A DNA stretch of 64,000 bases from Nitzschia sp. DOCU1 (GCA_951394045.1 OX595988.1:620001-684000), one strand, 5' to 3'. Shown: positions 1 through 11,748, counted from the stretch's first letter. Notes: generated by a model not told the origin, from the sequence alone. Made by a program: numbers and translations.

Positions 1-171
1 CGGGGCGGGGGTCGCAGGCACACGGGCTTTGCATCCGCAAAGGTCAGCAGCAAGGTTATTTTTTGGAAATTTGTTACGAAGCGTATTTCATTAGGCGCGC
101 ATTACATACCGACAAAGGCACTACACTTGTGGTGGTATTGTGAAGCTTGTGTAGCTTGCAAAAGTCTCGTA

Positions 172-2058
172 ATGTCTCGCAGAGGGAGACATAGTAAACG
201 TCCGGGGGACAGGGGAGGAGGAGCAATGGATTCATCGTTTGGGACTGGAGGGGGAGGTGCGGGTCATTATTACACCTATGGTGCTGGGAGTGGCCAACAC
301 CCACAAGCACCACAAATGGGCCACCAACACTATCATCGGGGGCAAACAGAGTCTCCTATGATGGTTTCTTCACCGACTCCACCTTATTTGCCTCCTGGTT
401 ATGCTGGGGGTGCTGCTGCAAACGTTCGGGATCCATCGGCTTCCTCAGGGGGTATGGGCTTTAATCCATATCAAGAACAACAGGCGGGGGGAGGACAACA
501 GCATGGCTGGATCCCGATCCAACAGGCCGAACATCACGGCTTCCAGCAACAGCAGGCTGCATTGTATTTTAATCCGCAGGCATTTCCTCCTCCTCCACCG
601 CCGCATGCTCTTTCAGGCTCTCCTCCAGCCGGGGGACCAGTCGAAGCATCACAGATGGGGTTTGCTGGTGCTGCGGGGATGGCAACAGCAGGGGGAGGGG
701 AACATTCACGGGGTACTTCAACTGGAGATAGTGGGGAAATCGATCAGGTGGTTCAACAAGATATCGAACGGGGCTTACGTATCGACTTTTACTCTGAATC
801 GAATAATGTGCTTTTGGCGTCCTGGGCATCTTTCTTTCGAGATCAGTTTGTGGAGGCCCGCAACCAGCTGGCCAAAGCCAACTATGATCGCACTGCCGAG
901 TCCTATAGAAGAGCGACTCATTTTGTGGAGCGGGTTGAGTATAAAATTCTTAATACGGGTGCAATGAAACAACTGTTTCGGCGGCATCCTCTTACAAGCA
1001 TCAACGATCCGGTAAGTGCTGCTGGTTGGTTGCTGCTTATTCCATAACTGTAGAAAGAAGACTACCGTTGGTCATAACCCGCATCTTGATGTACTGAAGG
1101 AACTCCTCCTCTCACGGCGGTTGTTATTCTCCTCCTTGTTCTTGTTTACCTTCGTTCCTGCTGCTCGTACTACCAGATCTTTGTTGATGCTTGCTACCGT
1201 AGCATCATCGACTATTCCAGCCGAAACCCACCATTTGATGGCTTTGCTTTCGGCAACCCAACCTGGCGTGATTACATGTGGTATAAAGCTGGCTTGATGA
1301 AGGTCATTGACGACGGTAGGATGAAATTTCTGGAGTGGTACTCCCAGACGATCCGGGAACAAGTAGGTAAGAAGTTATCTGTGCAGATTCGAGTTGCTCA
1401 AATTCTTATTACCTTTCGCTCAAGACTTTGCGTCGTTGACAATCATAAAGATTCATTTATTCATAATGAGGCATCAAAAGGTGCCACTGATAGCGGCGAA
1501 GTAGAAAAGCTGAAAAAGCGAATCCGCGGGGATATTTTGGAGGCTGCAAAAGCAGGGATGAGCTACGAAGCCCCATATTCTCGCGTGAAGCAATTCTACA
1601 TGAGTCTCTACAACAATGTGCTTCTCAACATGTCGCAACAACAACAGCCAACAATGGCGGCAGACGCGCTTATCGGTGGAAAGCGCGTCCGCGAAGTCTT
1701 TCATTTGGAAGAAGAAGCATTTTTGCTTGCGGTACTTCGTGGTCACTTTAGTACCAAGGACAAGGTTGAACCGTCAGCCCCTCAGGATGCAGCACCTCCA
1801 AAGAAGACCTCGTCGTCTCTGGCTCAGATTGTGTCAGAGGCGAACGAAATCAGTCAGCTTCTTGCTTCCCAAGAAGCGGATGTGAAGGTCGATGCTCCGT
1901 TGATCATGTTCCCTACACAAGTTGATACTGCACTACCACCACCAGCTGCAGCAACAACAGAAACCACTAGTGCGGTGGAGGGCGCACCACCACCAACGGA
2001 CAGCAATCAAGAAACGGGAAGCGAAAAGCCAAACATTCAAGAATCGCCAGGGGTGTAG
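172..2058 (+). CDS. Unrecognised Gln/Pro/Gly-rich protein, 2-3 exons
   Basis: I do not recognise this gene. The ATG at 172 is the first in frame; 226 is an alternative. Exon 1 (172-1011) encodes a low-complexity Gly/Gln/Pro/His-rich N-terminus of about 180 residues, then a helical region with motifs such as SWASFFRDQF and SYRRATHFVERVEYKIL. A clear intron (1012-1176, GTAAGT..CCAG, phase 0) leads to IFVDACYRSIIDYSSRNPP and WRDYMWYKAG. A second intron is probable at 1367-1480 (GTAAGA..AAAG, 114 nt). It is stop-free and a multiple of three, so retention would still give an open protein. With both introns removed the product is about 535 aa. The C-terminus is Ala/Pro/Thr-rich. The layout, a disordered Gln/Pro-rich arm plus an all-helical core, resembles transcription cofactors, but that is inference only. 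Confidence 0.7.
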
Positions 2059-2171
2059 AGTAATATAACGGGCACGGGGTGGGGGTGGGGATCTGGGGAA
2101 GCGTTCGTAGTAGGAGGGCTATCATAGCTCGATTCTAATCTTTAAGAGTATCTCACTAAGGGGGGTTTCAT

Positions 2172-3700
2172 CTATTGTTTGCGTGCTTCGGCGGCTCGAG
2201 CGTGTCCTTCCAAGCCTTCCAATCGCGCCATGGTTACGCTGTCTTCAACCATTCCTTGGGAGGCGGCAGCATCGTCAACTCTCATCCAAGTTCGAATTCG
2301 CAAAAAGTTGAAGACGCTCAATCCTCCCGTATATCGCCCTGTTCCACCTGTAGGTAGCGTGTGATTGGGTCCAGCCCCATAGTCTCCTAGCACTTCGGCT
2401 GCATGCTCTCCCACGAACAAGCCACCATAGTTGGCGCAAGCCTGTGCTACCGCCTGAGCATCCTTGGTTTGGATTTCCAAGTGCTCTGGCGCAATGTCGT
2501 CCGATATTTTGATGCATTCTTCAATCGATTTGCATTCCACCGCAAAAGATTGTTTCAAGGCCTCCAGCGCCGTTGATCGATTCGGTTCTGGCAAAGCTTC
2601 GATTTGTAGAGCAACTTCCTTGTCCACCGCTTCAATCATATCGGGATCTGTGCTCAAAAGAATCGCTCTTGCGACCACATCATGCTCTGCTTGGGCAATC
2701 AAATCGGCAGCTACCACTTTAGCATTGGCCGTTTCATCGCAAATCACCAACACCTCCGATGGTCCCGCCAACATGTCAATTCCGCACTTTCCATTGACAA
2801 GCGACTTGGCTGCAGTCACCCACTTGTTGCCCGGTCCACAAATCACATCGCATCGAGGTAGCAGTCCCTCAACTCCAAAGGCCATGGCACCAATGGCTTG
2901 CGCTCCACCGACACACAAGAACAAATCTACATTGGAAATATGGGCTGCTGCCATGGTAATGGGGGCGGGTCGGGGGGACGCTAGAACGACGGTTTCGCAA
3001 CCTGCTGCACGAGCCGTCACGGCCGTCATGAGTACGGATGATGGCAATGGATATCGACCCCCGGGAGCATAGCACCCAGCGGCTACCAGTTTATAAACAT
3101 TAATGGAAAAAATTGGCGTCAGGGACGAAATTACAAATATGCATCCAACTTTGCAACGACGAACGGTCTCGACATGAACGTACCTCGACAGGGACTCACA
3201 GTATGCCCTGCCTTCCCCCCAGGAATATCCATTTCCATATCCACCACGGCTTTTCGCTGCATTTCCGCAAATCGTTTGACGCGTCCATGAATGTTGGTCA
3301 ATGCGCCTCGTTCCGTCTCGGTCAATCCTTCATAAGCCGCCTTGCATTGTTCTTTGGAAACGACAAATGTCGTAGCATCTTCTGGCACATCCTTGAGACG
3401 TTTGGCGACGGTCAAGAGAGCGTCCGCATCTACAGAACCATTGGCATTGGATGCTGTTAATTCGCTAAGAATTGCCTTGGCTTGTTCCAACGCGGCGGGA
3501 TCGACGGGATCCTTGATTTCCATTGACACCTTGTCGGGTGTAACGCGATTCAAAACTCCGGCAGTCATTGTTTGTTTGGTAGTAGAAAACAGGCCAGTAG
3601 AAGAAATAGCAGGAGTAGAGCAAGGAGCAAGAGGAGTAAATGCAGAAGTCAACGGGGTAGCAGCAACGATGAGTATCCAACAAGGAAAGTCGGTCCTCAT
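2172..3700 (-). CDS. hisD: Histidinol dehydrogenase, plastid-targeted
   Basis: Catalyses the last two steps of histidine synthesis, L-histidinol to L-histidine, with NAD+. Exon 1 is 3700-3184 and exon 2 is 3082-2172, separated by a 101-nt intron; splicing joins SPCR to AAGCYAPGGRYPLPSS, the expected family core. Visible catalytic and zinc features are QAEHDV (Gln and His zinc ligands), APEHLEI (the Glu-His catalytic pair), DYGAGPNHTLPTGG and the C-terminal EGHARAAEARKQ with the last zinc-ligand His. The spliced protein is about 475 aa, against about 430-440 in bacteria; the excess is the presequence. The N-terminus is a hydrophobic signal peptide followed by TSAFTPLAP, an ASAFAP-type motif, so import into the complex plastid is expected. 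It is divergently transcribed from the LeuCD gene at 4130. Confidence 0.95.
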
Positions 3701-4129
3701 TCACAACTACGGCAATGCAAAAGAATTAGTGCAAAACGTCCCCACGGTTTTTGTGGCGGGAGTTCAATCCTGGGTTCGTCAGTCATGAATGACGTTTTCT
3801 GCGCGCGCACGTTTGGGAACAAACGCGAGGTGCACGGGTGGTTGCAGTTGCAAAGGAGGCGAAGGATTTTGATTGGTGGAAACAGTTCTTCGCTCTGTTT
3901 CCATCGCCTTGCCGTCGTCGGCCAGTGGATCTTTCACCACCAAGAAAGATGTGTGCGAAAAGGTTGTTTGTCCGAAAATCTTCGACGACGAGATTGATGG
4001 CAGCCACTTGGAACGTGGACCACTGGCATTCCTTGCATGTCCATTGTTCTTCGATCAAACAGTTCCTAAAGACACTGTTTGCATTCTGAAATCCTTTTGT
4101 CGTTCCGTACGATAATCAAATCAACAAGA
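3701..4129. promoter_or_regulatory. Divergent promoter region between hisD and leuCD
   Basis: This 429-bp gap lies between the start codons of two divergently transcribed plastid amino-acid genes, so it must hold both promoters and 5' UTRs. The short open frames that cross it on both strands show no recognisable protein motif. No specific operator or TATA box is claimed. Confidence 0.5.
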
Positions 4130-6726
4130 ATGCGGTTCAGCGTTTCCTTTGCCATTCTCTCGGGGGCTTTCGGAGGAGTTTCGTCGTTCGTTCCTTCTGC
4201 TCGCCGTCATGTGACTTCCTTTGTCTCTACCACCACCAGCAGCACTTCTTTGAATGCCAAGCCCCGTACTTTGCATGACAAAATCTGGGACGATCACTTG
4301 GTGGACGATGACGGTCTCTCGACGCTTTTGTACGTCGATCGTCACTTGGTGCACGAAGTTACTTCTCCTCAGGCCTTTGAGGGACTTCGAATCGGGGGAC
4401 GTGGCGTCCGTCGTCCTGATTGTACTTTGGTTACGGTGGATCACAATGTTCCCACAGAAGATCGTAGTCAATTGGTCGATGTGCAAACGTTTATTGAGGA
4501 AACCGCCAGTCGTACTCAAGTGATGCAACTCGAACAAAATGTCAAGGATTTTGGATTGAAATATTTTGGCATGGCCGATGAACGTCAAGGAATTGTTCAC
4601 ATTATTGGTCCTGAACAAGGATTCACCTTGCCAGGATGTGTTACTGTGTGTGGAGATTCTCATACCGCCACCCACGGTGCATTTGGAGCTTTAGCGTTTG
4701 GAATCGGAACAAGTGAAGTCGAACACGTTCTGGCCACTCAGGTAAGTCGAATCATTCAATGCTGGTGGACGGCAGTTTACGTTCGGCCGGCCGACAAGCT
4801 TCTCATGGCCTTATATTCATGTTTTCTCTCCTTCTTTCAACTCTAGACTTTGCCTCAAACAAAGACTAAGAATATGTTGATTCGCATTGATGGAGTGTTG
4901 GATGATTGCGTCACCTCCAAGGATATCATTTTGCACATTATTGGAATTATCGGAACGGCTGGTGGTACCGGATACACTATTGAATTCGGCGGATCTGCCA
5001 TTGAAACTTTGAGCATGGAAGCCCGCATGAGTATTTCCAACATGGCCATTGAAGCTGGAGCTCGTGCTGGAATCATTGCTCCAGATGAAATCACCTACGA
5101 ATACTTGAAAGGGCGACCCATGGCTCCGTCGGGAGAAGAGTGGGACAAAGCCATGGAATACTGGAATAGTCTCAAGACGGATGAGGGTGCGGAGTTCGAC
5201 AAAACTATTATCATCGACGCCAAGGATATTGCACCCACTGTAACTTGGGGAACGAGCCCTCAGGATGTGGCTCCCATTACTGGCATTGTTCCCGTTATTG
5301 ACGAATCGGTCTCCCCTGCCCGTGCGGTAAGTACGGCTTGATTGCAGAAGGAGGGCACGTGGTAGTACGATTTCTCACACTCATTTATTTTGAATTACAG
5401 GCTGGTATCAAGCGCGCCTTGGAGTACATAGGTTTGGAGCACGGCCAGAAGTTGGAGGGAGTTCCGATCGAGAAGGTCTTTATCGGATCCTGCACCAATG
5501 GACGTATTGAAGATATCCGTAACGTTGCTGCCATTGCCATGGGTCGTAAGGTTGCTGCCGGCGTCCATGCCATGGTCGTTCCTGGGTCGGGATTAGTCAA
5601 GAGGCAAGCCGAAGAAGAAGGTTTGGATAAGATTTTGATTGAAGCTGGATTCGACTGGCGAGAACCAGGATGCTCCATGTGCTTGGCCATGAACGCTGAC
5701 AAGCTCAAGCCCCAGCAGCGTTGCGCCTCGACTTCTAACCGTAACTTTGAGGGTCGACAAGGTAATGGTGGTCGCACTCACCTCATGTCTCCTGCCATGG
5801 CGGCCAGTGCAGCGATTGCGGGAGCACTAGCCGACGTCCGAAATTATCCATTCTTGGGAAAACCATCCGAGGATCCTCGTATTATCTCCAAGTCGTCGAG
5901 CCGTGTCTTCACTACCGAAAGCTTCAAGTCGCCTGGAGCCATCATTTCTCCCGTCCCTCCATACCTTGCCGAGAGCGGCGTCAAGAGTGTTAGTAGCGGT
6001 CCTGCAGGTCTCCCCAGGTTTGAATCCTTGACCGGTGTTGCTGCTCCGTTGGATATCGAAAACATTGATACCGACATGATCATCCCCAAGGAATTCCTTA
6101 AGACTATCAAGCGATCGGGATTGGGTTTTGCCGCGTTTGCAGAACTTCGATACGAGAACCCCGAACAAGTTGCCACGATCGGCGAAGAAGTCGCCAAGGA
6201 ACGAAGCGACTTCGTTCTGAACAAGGAGGGCTACAAGGGCAAGACACAGATTTTGATTGCCGGGGACAACTTTGGATGTGGTTCTAGCCGAGAGCACGCA
6301 CCGTGGTCCATCAATGACATGGGAATCAAATGCATCATCAGTACTTCGTTTGCCGATATTTTCTACAACAACTGTTTCAACAACGGCATGTTGCCCCTGA
6401 CCTTGCCCCGTAATCAAATTGAAGTTCTTTTGAAGGATGCCTCCACGCCCGGTACAGAGATTACCGTTGACTTGATCAACCAAAAGGTCATTCGTCCCAA
6501 CGGAGAAGTGTTTTCATTCGAGATTGACGAATTCCGAAAGCGGTGCTTGGTGAATGGATTGGACAAGATTGGCTTGACTCTAGAAAAGACGGACAAGATC
6601 TCAGCCTTTGAAAAGGTTCGTTCTGAAAAGTTCCCATGGCTTGACGGAGCTGCATTCCGAGTCCCCGACGTCGTCCCCATGTACCCCGACAGTGAATACT
6701 GGAAGAAGGAAGGCGTTACTGCATAA
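4130..6726 (+). CDS. leuCD: 3-isopropylmalate dehydratase, fused LeuC-LeuD, plastid-targeted
   Basis: Isomerises 2-isopropylmalate to 3-isopropylmalate in leucine synthesis, using a [4Fe-4S] cluster. Exons are 4130-4741, 4847-5326 and 5401-6726; introns of 105 and 74 nt have GTAAGT donors. The product is about 805 aa. The LeuC-like half shows [35 protein letters not shown] (first cluster Cys) and [11 protein letters not shown] (the other two Cys). The LeuD-like swivelling domain begins near residue 505 and shows [14 protein letters not shown] and [15 protein letters not shown]. Bacteria encode these as two subunits; here, as in fungal Leu1, they are one chain. The N-terminus [21 protein letters not shown] is a signal peptide plus ASAFAP-like motif, so plastid location is expected. 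I chose the ATG at 4130 over the upstream in-frame 4079 because the signal peptide starts there. Confidence 0.95.
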
Positions 6727-6836
6727 ACGATAGCACTATACTTCTGGAGAACTACTACTACTAGTCATAACGTGTCTCTATTGAACATTTCGCTCCATTT
6801 GCGCTTCTACCTGACAACATGGTACTACCGATAGCT

Positions 6837-7311
6837 CCACTTTTCGCTGCTTTACTATCTAGTACTAGCGGAAGCGAGGAGGAAGGACGCGCCGTTACAT
6901 CCGGGGTACTTCGGCGCTAAATTGTCCGCCGTACCTCTACCCCACTTAAACGATAGTAGCGTCACAATATATAGTACGGTAATGAGATGTGGCAATTGAT
7001 TCCAGTTGCTAACTCACATACAATAGTGCGATATGAAACATTTAATTAGTAGAATGATCGTAAGATCGCCTGATATCAGCAGCAGCTCTGTACTATTAGC
7101 ACTAGCTAGGTATAGCGCGCACTTTTCGCTGCTTTAATAGTATCCCTAATGGGTGAAATAGTCGGATGAGTCGTGAGACTCAGCTGACTTTCCAGGTAGC
7201 CGTTATCGCTTTGGCGATTTGGCGAGATCGTTCCTTTCCGATCGTCTACTCTCTAGAGGTACCAGGTAGCTGCTAAATGGATAGCGCGCACTTTTCGCTG
7301 CTTTAATAGTA
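6837..7311. repeat. Dispersed direct repeat CACTTTTCGCTGCTTTA (3 copies)
   Basis: The non-coding gap 6727-7501 holds a repeated element. A 30-bp unit containing GCGCACTTTTCGCTGCTTTA occurs at about 7112-7141 and again at about 7282-7311, 170 bp apart. A shorter copy, CCACTTTTCGCTGCTTTAC, lies at 6837-6855. A 9-bp-stem hairpin (AATTTGGGG, 3-nt loop, CCCCAAATT) lies at 7363-7383. No gene is seen in this gap. Confidence 0.7.
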
Positions 7312-7501
7312 GCACTCTAGATATCATATATTTGTTTTCACCGAATAGAATGGGTGCCGAAAAATTTGGGGGAGCCCCAAATTGACGGTTTCGACCTCAT
7401 CGACTTGTTGTTGGCCAGCGACGGGAAGCACACTGCGACAATGGCCGATGACAAGCCTCTGACAAAAATGGTACCGCTACACCTACTACTATGGACGACG
7501 T

Positions 7502-9130
7502 ATGCGTCTCACTAGATCCCTTTTAGTATTGCTGGTTGCGGTTGTTCTTTATGAGAATGTGATTGCCAAGGTATCATCATCGGGTCAAATTGATAACGAC
7601 CCCCCACAAGTTTGCGCCACTGCGGCGACAGAAAATTCTGATTTTCCAAATGACGCCTGTCGGGACGTCAACAACGACAAGGATTGTCTGAACGTCGATT
7701 GTAACACCGAGACAGGGTTATTGTATTGTCGTCGTACGTGCCGTGTATGTGTCCCCCTTGTCAACGATCACTACTACCAGCAAGACCTCCTGGTCGAGCC
7801 TAACATTGCCTGGGGTCAAATCGACAAGGGAGTTTCCTTGGAATTTTGCGATCGGTCCGAGACACAAATCGGATATATTTTCTACCACTGATTCAGCCAG
7901 ATGATCGGTATCGATTGTGCCGTGATCATTCCGACATGTGTGCCTTCTATGCGCTGCAAGGGCAGTGTCAACATGCGACCTATCGGACTTACTTGGAACG
8001 AGAATGTGCCTTGTCGTGTCGATTCTGTCAAGATACGCTCTGGCAATCACGATCCTTTATAAAGTTTCTGCGAGATTTGGGACAAATCTATAATGAAGGA
8101 TCGAACACGCAAGAACGACGGAGACAATCCTTAACGTATCTATTGAAGTCTTTGGGATTTGATCCCGATACTCTCTTGCGGGAGGACTCGATCGTCTTGG
8201 CAGGAAATTGGCCCTTGGAAGTCCACCGCCGACTCATGGCAATTATCCCTCCTCTTCTAGCGAACCTTTATCCACTCGACGTGGAATCGGTGGAAACTGG
8301 AATGCCGTGGCCATTGGTTTCTGATGAACACCTTCAGGTTTTGGCTGCCTTGCATGGTTTGAATTTCGACCAGCTTGAGACATCGACGTGGACAACAGAG
8401 GAGAAGGCACGACGGGGACTCTTGTTATACCACATGTTCGTGCCCTATCGATCTCGAGGCTTTGTAGTCCGTATCATGCAGGACTTGGACGAGTGGGCAA
8501 CGCGACCGCTACAATTGGCGGCAGGCTTTGCTATTCCAAATGATGGGGCTTTACAACTGTTGAAACAAGAACAATCCATTCTTCAGGTAGGTGCTGGAAG
8601 TGGTTACTGGGCGGCCGTTCTACGTCATAGTGGTATCCAAGTATGGGCCTATGACTTGAATCTGCCCCATCTAGGATCCAACATGTTTTTCGATCATGCC
8701 TACGTTGATGATATTCAAGAAGCATCGTGCGTGGATCTCTTTTCCTCCAATACAAGTAACGACTTGGTTCACGCCAGATGGCAAGATACCATCGTTGCTT
8801 TTGGTTTGGCCCAACGACCCAGATCCTATTGACAATGCCCATTTTTGTTTCGGTGACGGTTGTGCTGGATCGCAGGCAGTGTGGGACACAGAATGTCTCG
8901 AGGCATTTCTTCAAGTTGGAGGCGAACGCGTCATTTTTGTGGGAGAGCGAGAGGTCGTATTATCGCAAGAGTTACAGGGTATCGTGGGTGGCCCCGACTG
9001 TGGCCTCTCGGCAACGCGCCGCTTCCAAAGACTGCTTGTCGAGCAGTTTGAGTTGCGGGAAATGGCATCCTTGCCCAACTGGTGGCTCAACAATGATGAT
9101 TTGACCGTGTGGGAAAGAAGACGATCGTAA
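7502..9130 (+). CDS. Secreted ShK-domain / methyltransferase-like protein with two frame changes
   Basis: Begins with a clear signal peptide (MRLTRSLLVLLVAVVLYENV). Two Cys-rich ShK-like modules follow: one about residues 34-78 ending CRRTCRVC, a second with LCRDHSDMCAFY...CALSCRFC. A helical region leads to a Rossmann SAM-binding motif (LQVGAGSGYWAAVLRHSG) followed by WAYDLN. The C-terminus has SLLLVWPND, RVIFVGE, LPNWW and LTVWERR, which fit an uncharacterised methyltransferase family. The frame changes near 7830-7900, best explained by a 65-nt intron at 7832-7896 (GTTTCC..TTCAG), and again near 8730-8785. Candidates for the second are a 55-nt intron 8731-8785, a 22-nt GTAAC..CCAG segment 8756-8777, or a real +1 frameshift. 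Coordinates span all parts. If the second break is a mutation, this is a pseudogene. Confidence 0.7.
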
Positions 9131-9495
9131 ACAAGAGTGCACCATAGGCCAACACTCATGCCTGGCTATACCATCTGCCAACCCAACTGTGGCCAAGAAG
9201 AAGATCGTCCTATTAAATTTCGAAACTCATCATGGTTCCGTAGGGGACACCCGCTTTGCGAGACTCCACACCCACACTTTTCGTCAGCCCAAAAGTTCTG
9301 CGTGTCCGCCTTTTCTGCCTTTCCTACTAGCAGATATGCCAAGCTAGGTCAGACGGACAGATTTCAACAACAGGCAATCCTTGAAAAGATGAGTGGATCA
9401 ATACTGATTGTGACACGATGATATAGCTGGAAAAAATGTCTCTATTGGTATGGCTGTTTTACACTGTGAAAATTGTTCATAAAAAGTTGTCGTCC
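9131..9495. other. Non-coding spacer
   Basis: Gap between convergent genes (7502 plus strand, 9496 minus strand). Nothing recognisable is seen besides presumed 3' UTRs. Confidence 0.5.
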
Positions 9496-10581
9496 TCAAA
9501 AGTCCTCAAAAATTTCGGAAAGATCGTCTGGCAAGTCATCGTTGTCGATGTTGTTGCATCCTCCGGTACTCGGATCGTTGGCCTCCCAGACAATGTCGCA
9601 CGCTGCGCGGAGGAAAGAACTTTTTTGACTCGCTCGCCGCGGGGTATTAGGCTGCATACTCTGCTGCCGTTGTTGGGTATCCGAGGAATCCACAAAGTTG
9701 GTGACAGCAGCAGGCATGCAGACTCGCATAAAGTCTTGCCGAAGGGCTCTGCCGCCAGCACCACCAGTCGTGTAGTTCCCTTCGAAGAGGGAGCTATAAT
9801 TTTCAATATGAATTCCGTCGGCGTTCGATGGGAAAAGAGGCTTGGAAGGAACGGCTTTGGTGGCTGGCTTGGTAATTTGAGCATGGGTGTCAACGCCGTT
9901 CCCGACGAAGGACTTGTTGAATGCGTGACTATCGAACTCTTTCCCAAAAACATCTTCAATCGACAAGCGGAGGTCGCTGTTTCCTCGCCCATCTCGCCGA
10001 GAAGTTGTGGCTTCCAAAGCTGGAGCACTTATGTATGCCTTCAGGCTAGCGTCGAATGAGTCATCGTGAGAAGAAATCTGCTGGTTGCGGCCTAGAATGA
10101 CAAGGCGGGGCGGCAGGGGCAAGCTCTCACCGTCGTCATCAACGGATCCAGAGTCCCCCATGGCCTTCTTGCGCGCAAGCTTCACCTTGGTGCTCGATCG
10201 GTATTGAGTGTGCAGACCTTCTCGGAACAAGCATCCGATCTTTTCTCGCGCAAAAGCTTCTTCTACCTCCCACCAGGCACCATCCTCGTACTTGACGAAT
10301 GCTGCTCCATCAGGACAATCCTCCTTAACAGCGGTGATGATCGCAGAGACGATGGAGCTCTTCTGGACTTTGTTCTTGGCTTCTGAATAAGGCTTCAGAT
10401 AACTTTGCACAAGTTGCTTCAGGCGCTTGTTGCCTGGACTTTTCGTGCACATGGATCCTCGCCCACAGAGCACAGCGTATCGACTGGGGGAGAAGTTGTG
10501 AGGGAGAACCGACTTTCGGCCGTGTTTCTTCGAGGACATGATCTGCTGGAGGCTCATCGCGCTGGTAAAGGAATCAACCAT
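9496..10581 (-). CDS. DUF6824-domain protein
   Basis: Single-exon protein of 361 aa. Residues about 30-125 match the DUF6824 pattern that is strongly expanded in diatoms: VLCGRGSMCTKSPGNKRLKQ, a conserved SYLKPYSEAKNKVQKSSIV helix, GAAFVKYEDGAWWEV and AREKIGCLFREGLHTQY. The rest is Ser/Asp-rich and probably disordered, with a basic patch (KVKLARKKAMG) just after the domain and an acidic C-terminus ending LPDDLSEIFEDF. The domain is sometimes regarded as a nucleic-acid-binding or regulatory module, but no activity is established that I can rely on. It is divergent from the MED15-like gene at 11749. Confidence 0.85.
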   Translation of the reverse strand: MVDSFTSAMSLQQIMSSKKHGRKSVLPHNFSPSRYAVLCGRGSMCTKSPGNKRLKQLVQSYLKPYSEAKNKVQKSSIVSAIITAVKEDCPDGAAFVKYEDGAWWEVEEAFAREKIGCLFREGLHTQYRSSTKVKLARKKAMGDSGSVDDDGESLPLPPRLVILGRNQQISSHDDSFDASLKAYISAPALEATTSRRDGRGNSDLRLSIEDVFGKEFDSHAFNKSFVGNGVDTHAQITKPATKAVPSKPLFPSNADGIHIENYSSLFEGNYTTGGAGGRALRQDFMRVCMPAAVTNFVDSSDTQQRQQSMQPNTPRRASQKSSFLRAACDIVWEANDPSTGGCNNIDNDDLPDDLSEIFEDF

Positions 10582-11748
10582 GGCAGTAGTCTGAACGGTG
10601 TAGTAGATTGATTTGTTGGTCAGGTTTTTATTTTGTGAGTGGATGATTATCCGGCCGAACTTCGGGTTTTTGGCTCGCCCTCTTCTTTGTGATGATGAGG
10701 TCGTGCCAATGTGCTGGCAGAATGATATGGGGAGCGAATTTAGAACTCAAGGAGGCAGTAAATCCTCGATGCTGGGTATCTCAGTCACAGTCACAACTGC
10801 TGGGTAGATTTAGGGTGACGACGAGAAGAGCAAGAACCCATTCTTTACCTGGTATTGCCACAAAATCTTATTGACCCCCACGTATATTGCAGAGACTTCA
10901 ATGTCAGACAATGGTCCCCAACCAACACCTGAGCCTTAGCCTTAGTCCGTCAATTCTTCAAATGCCACGTTGAGAAAGAGAAGGAGCAATATTAAAGCCG
11001 TAGTAAGCAAGGAAACCCGATGGCCTTTCTCAATCATTAAATGACCAAGGGACATTTTTCGACATGGTGGAAAGGTTTATGTTCCACGCAATCGCAACTA
11101 CCGGTATTATCATATGTGCCGCGGAGACAAATGATGTACCGGAAGGAGGAACATTATGAAACGACAGCCTTCGGTTCGGACAGACAAGGGCGTTCCCTAA
11201 TCCTCATTTATCTGGTATGGGAAAATTTCGACTTGCCACAGTGATGAGGGATGGTTGCGGCTTCATTAAATTATCATCTCATCAGAAGGTTCGCAGTGTC
11301 CTCCTCCGCGTCTAAGCAAAGGTTGAATGTGAATGAATCATTTGAGAGAACCGTATGATACCAGTACAGAGGGAATTCAAGATCACAAAAGAATAGAGAC
11401 TACCGTAGAGAGACTTCCTGCCTTCGATCCATTTGCGCTTCGCGCGCGGCGGACGTGGATCTTCGACCTATCCGAATGAGTGGATGGTTTTCTGCGCGTT
11501 ACGCGCTGGTCAAGAGTTATATCTACGGGACGGACGAGAGGACGGCGGAGAGAGGCGGGTTTGACCATGACGACAGCGCGAGACGACGATTGCCCACCAT
11601 ACAGACGCCTCTGTTTCTGTCGTGGCCCCCCTTGTTGTTGCATACCGACAACTCACGACGTTGCAATGCCCGACACACCCTCTTCTTGAGGTATCGCATT
11701 TTGTTCCTAGAATCGACAGCAGTATTCGGCACAAAAGCAAAGTTGACA
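10582..11748. promoter_or_regulatory. Long divergent intergenic region
   Basis: Gap of 1.17 kb between divergent genes, so it should contain both promoters. It includes a GTCACAGTCACA direct repeat near 10785. The open frames that cross it are compositionally unlike their neighbours and carry no recognisable motif. Confidence 0.4.

Noticed and set aside
3783..4058. Open frames on both strands between hisD and leuCD
   Set aside because: No motif, no presequence, and they fill the only space for two promoters.
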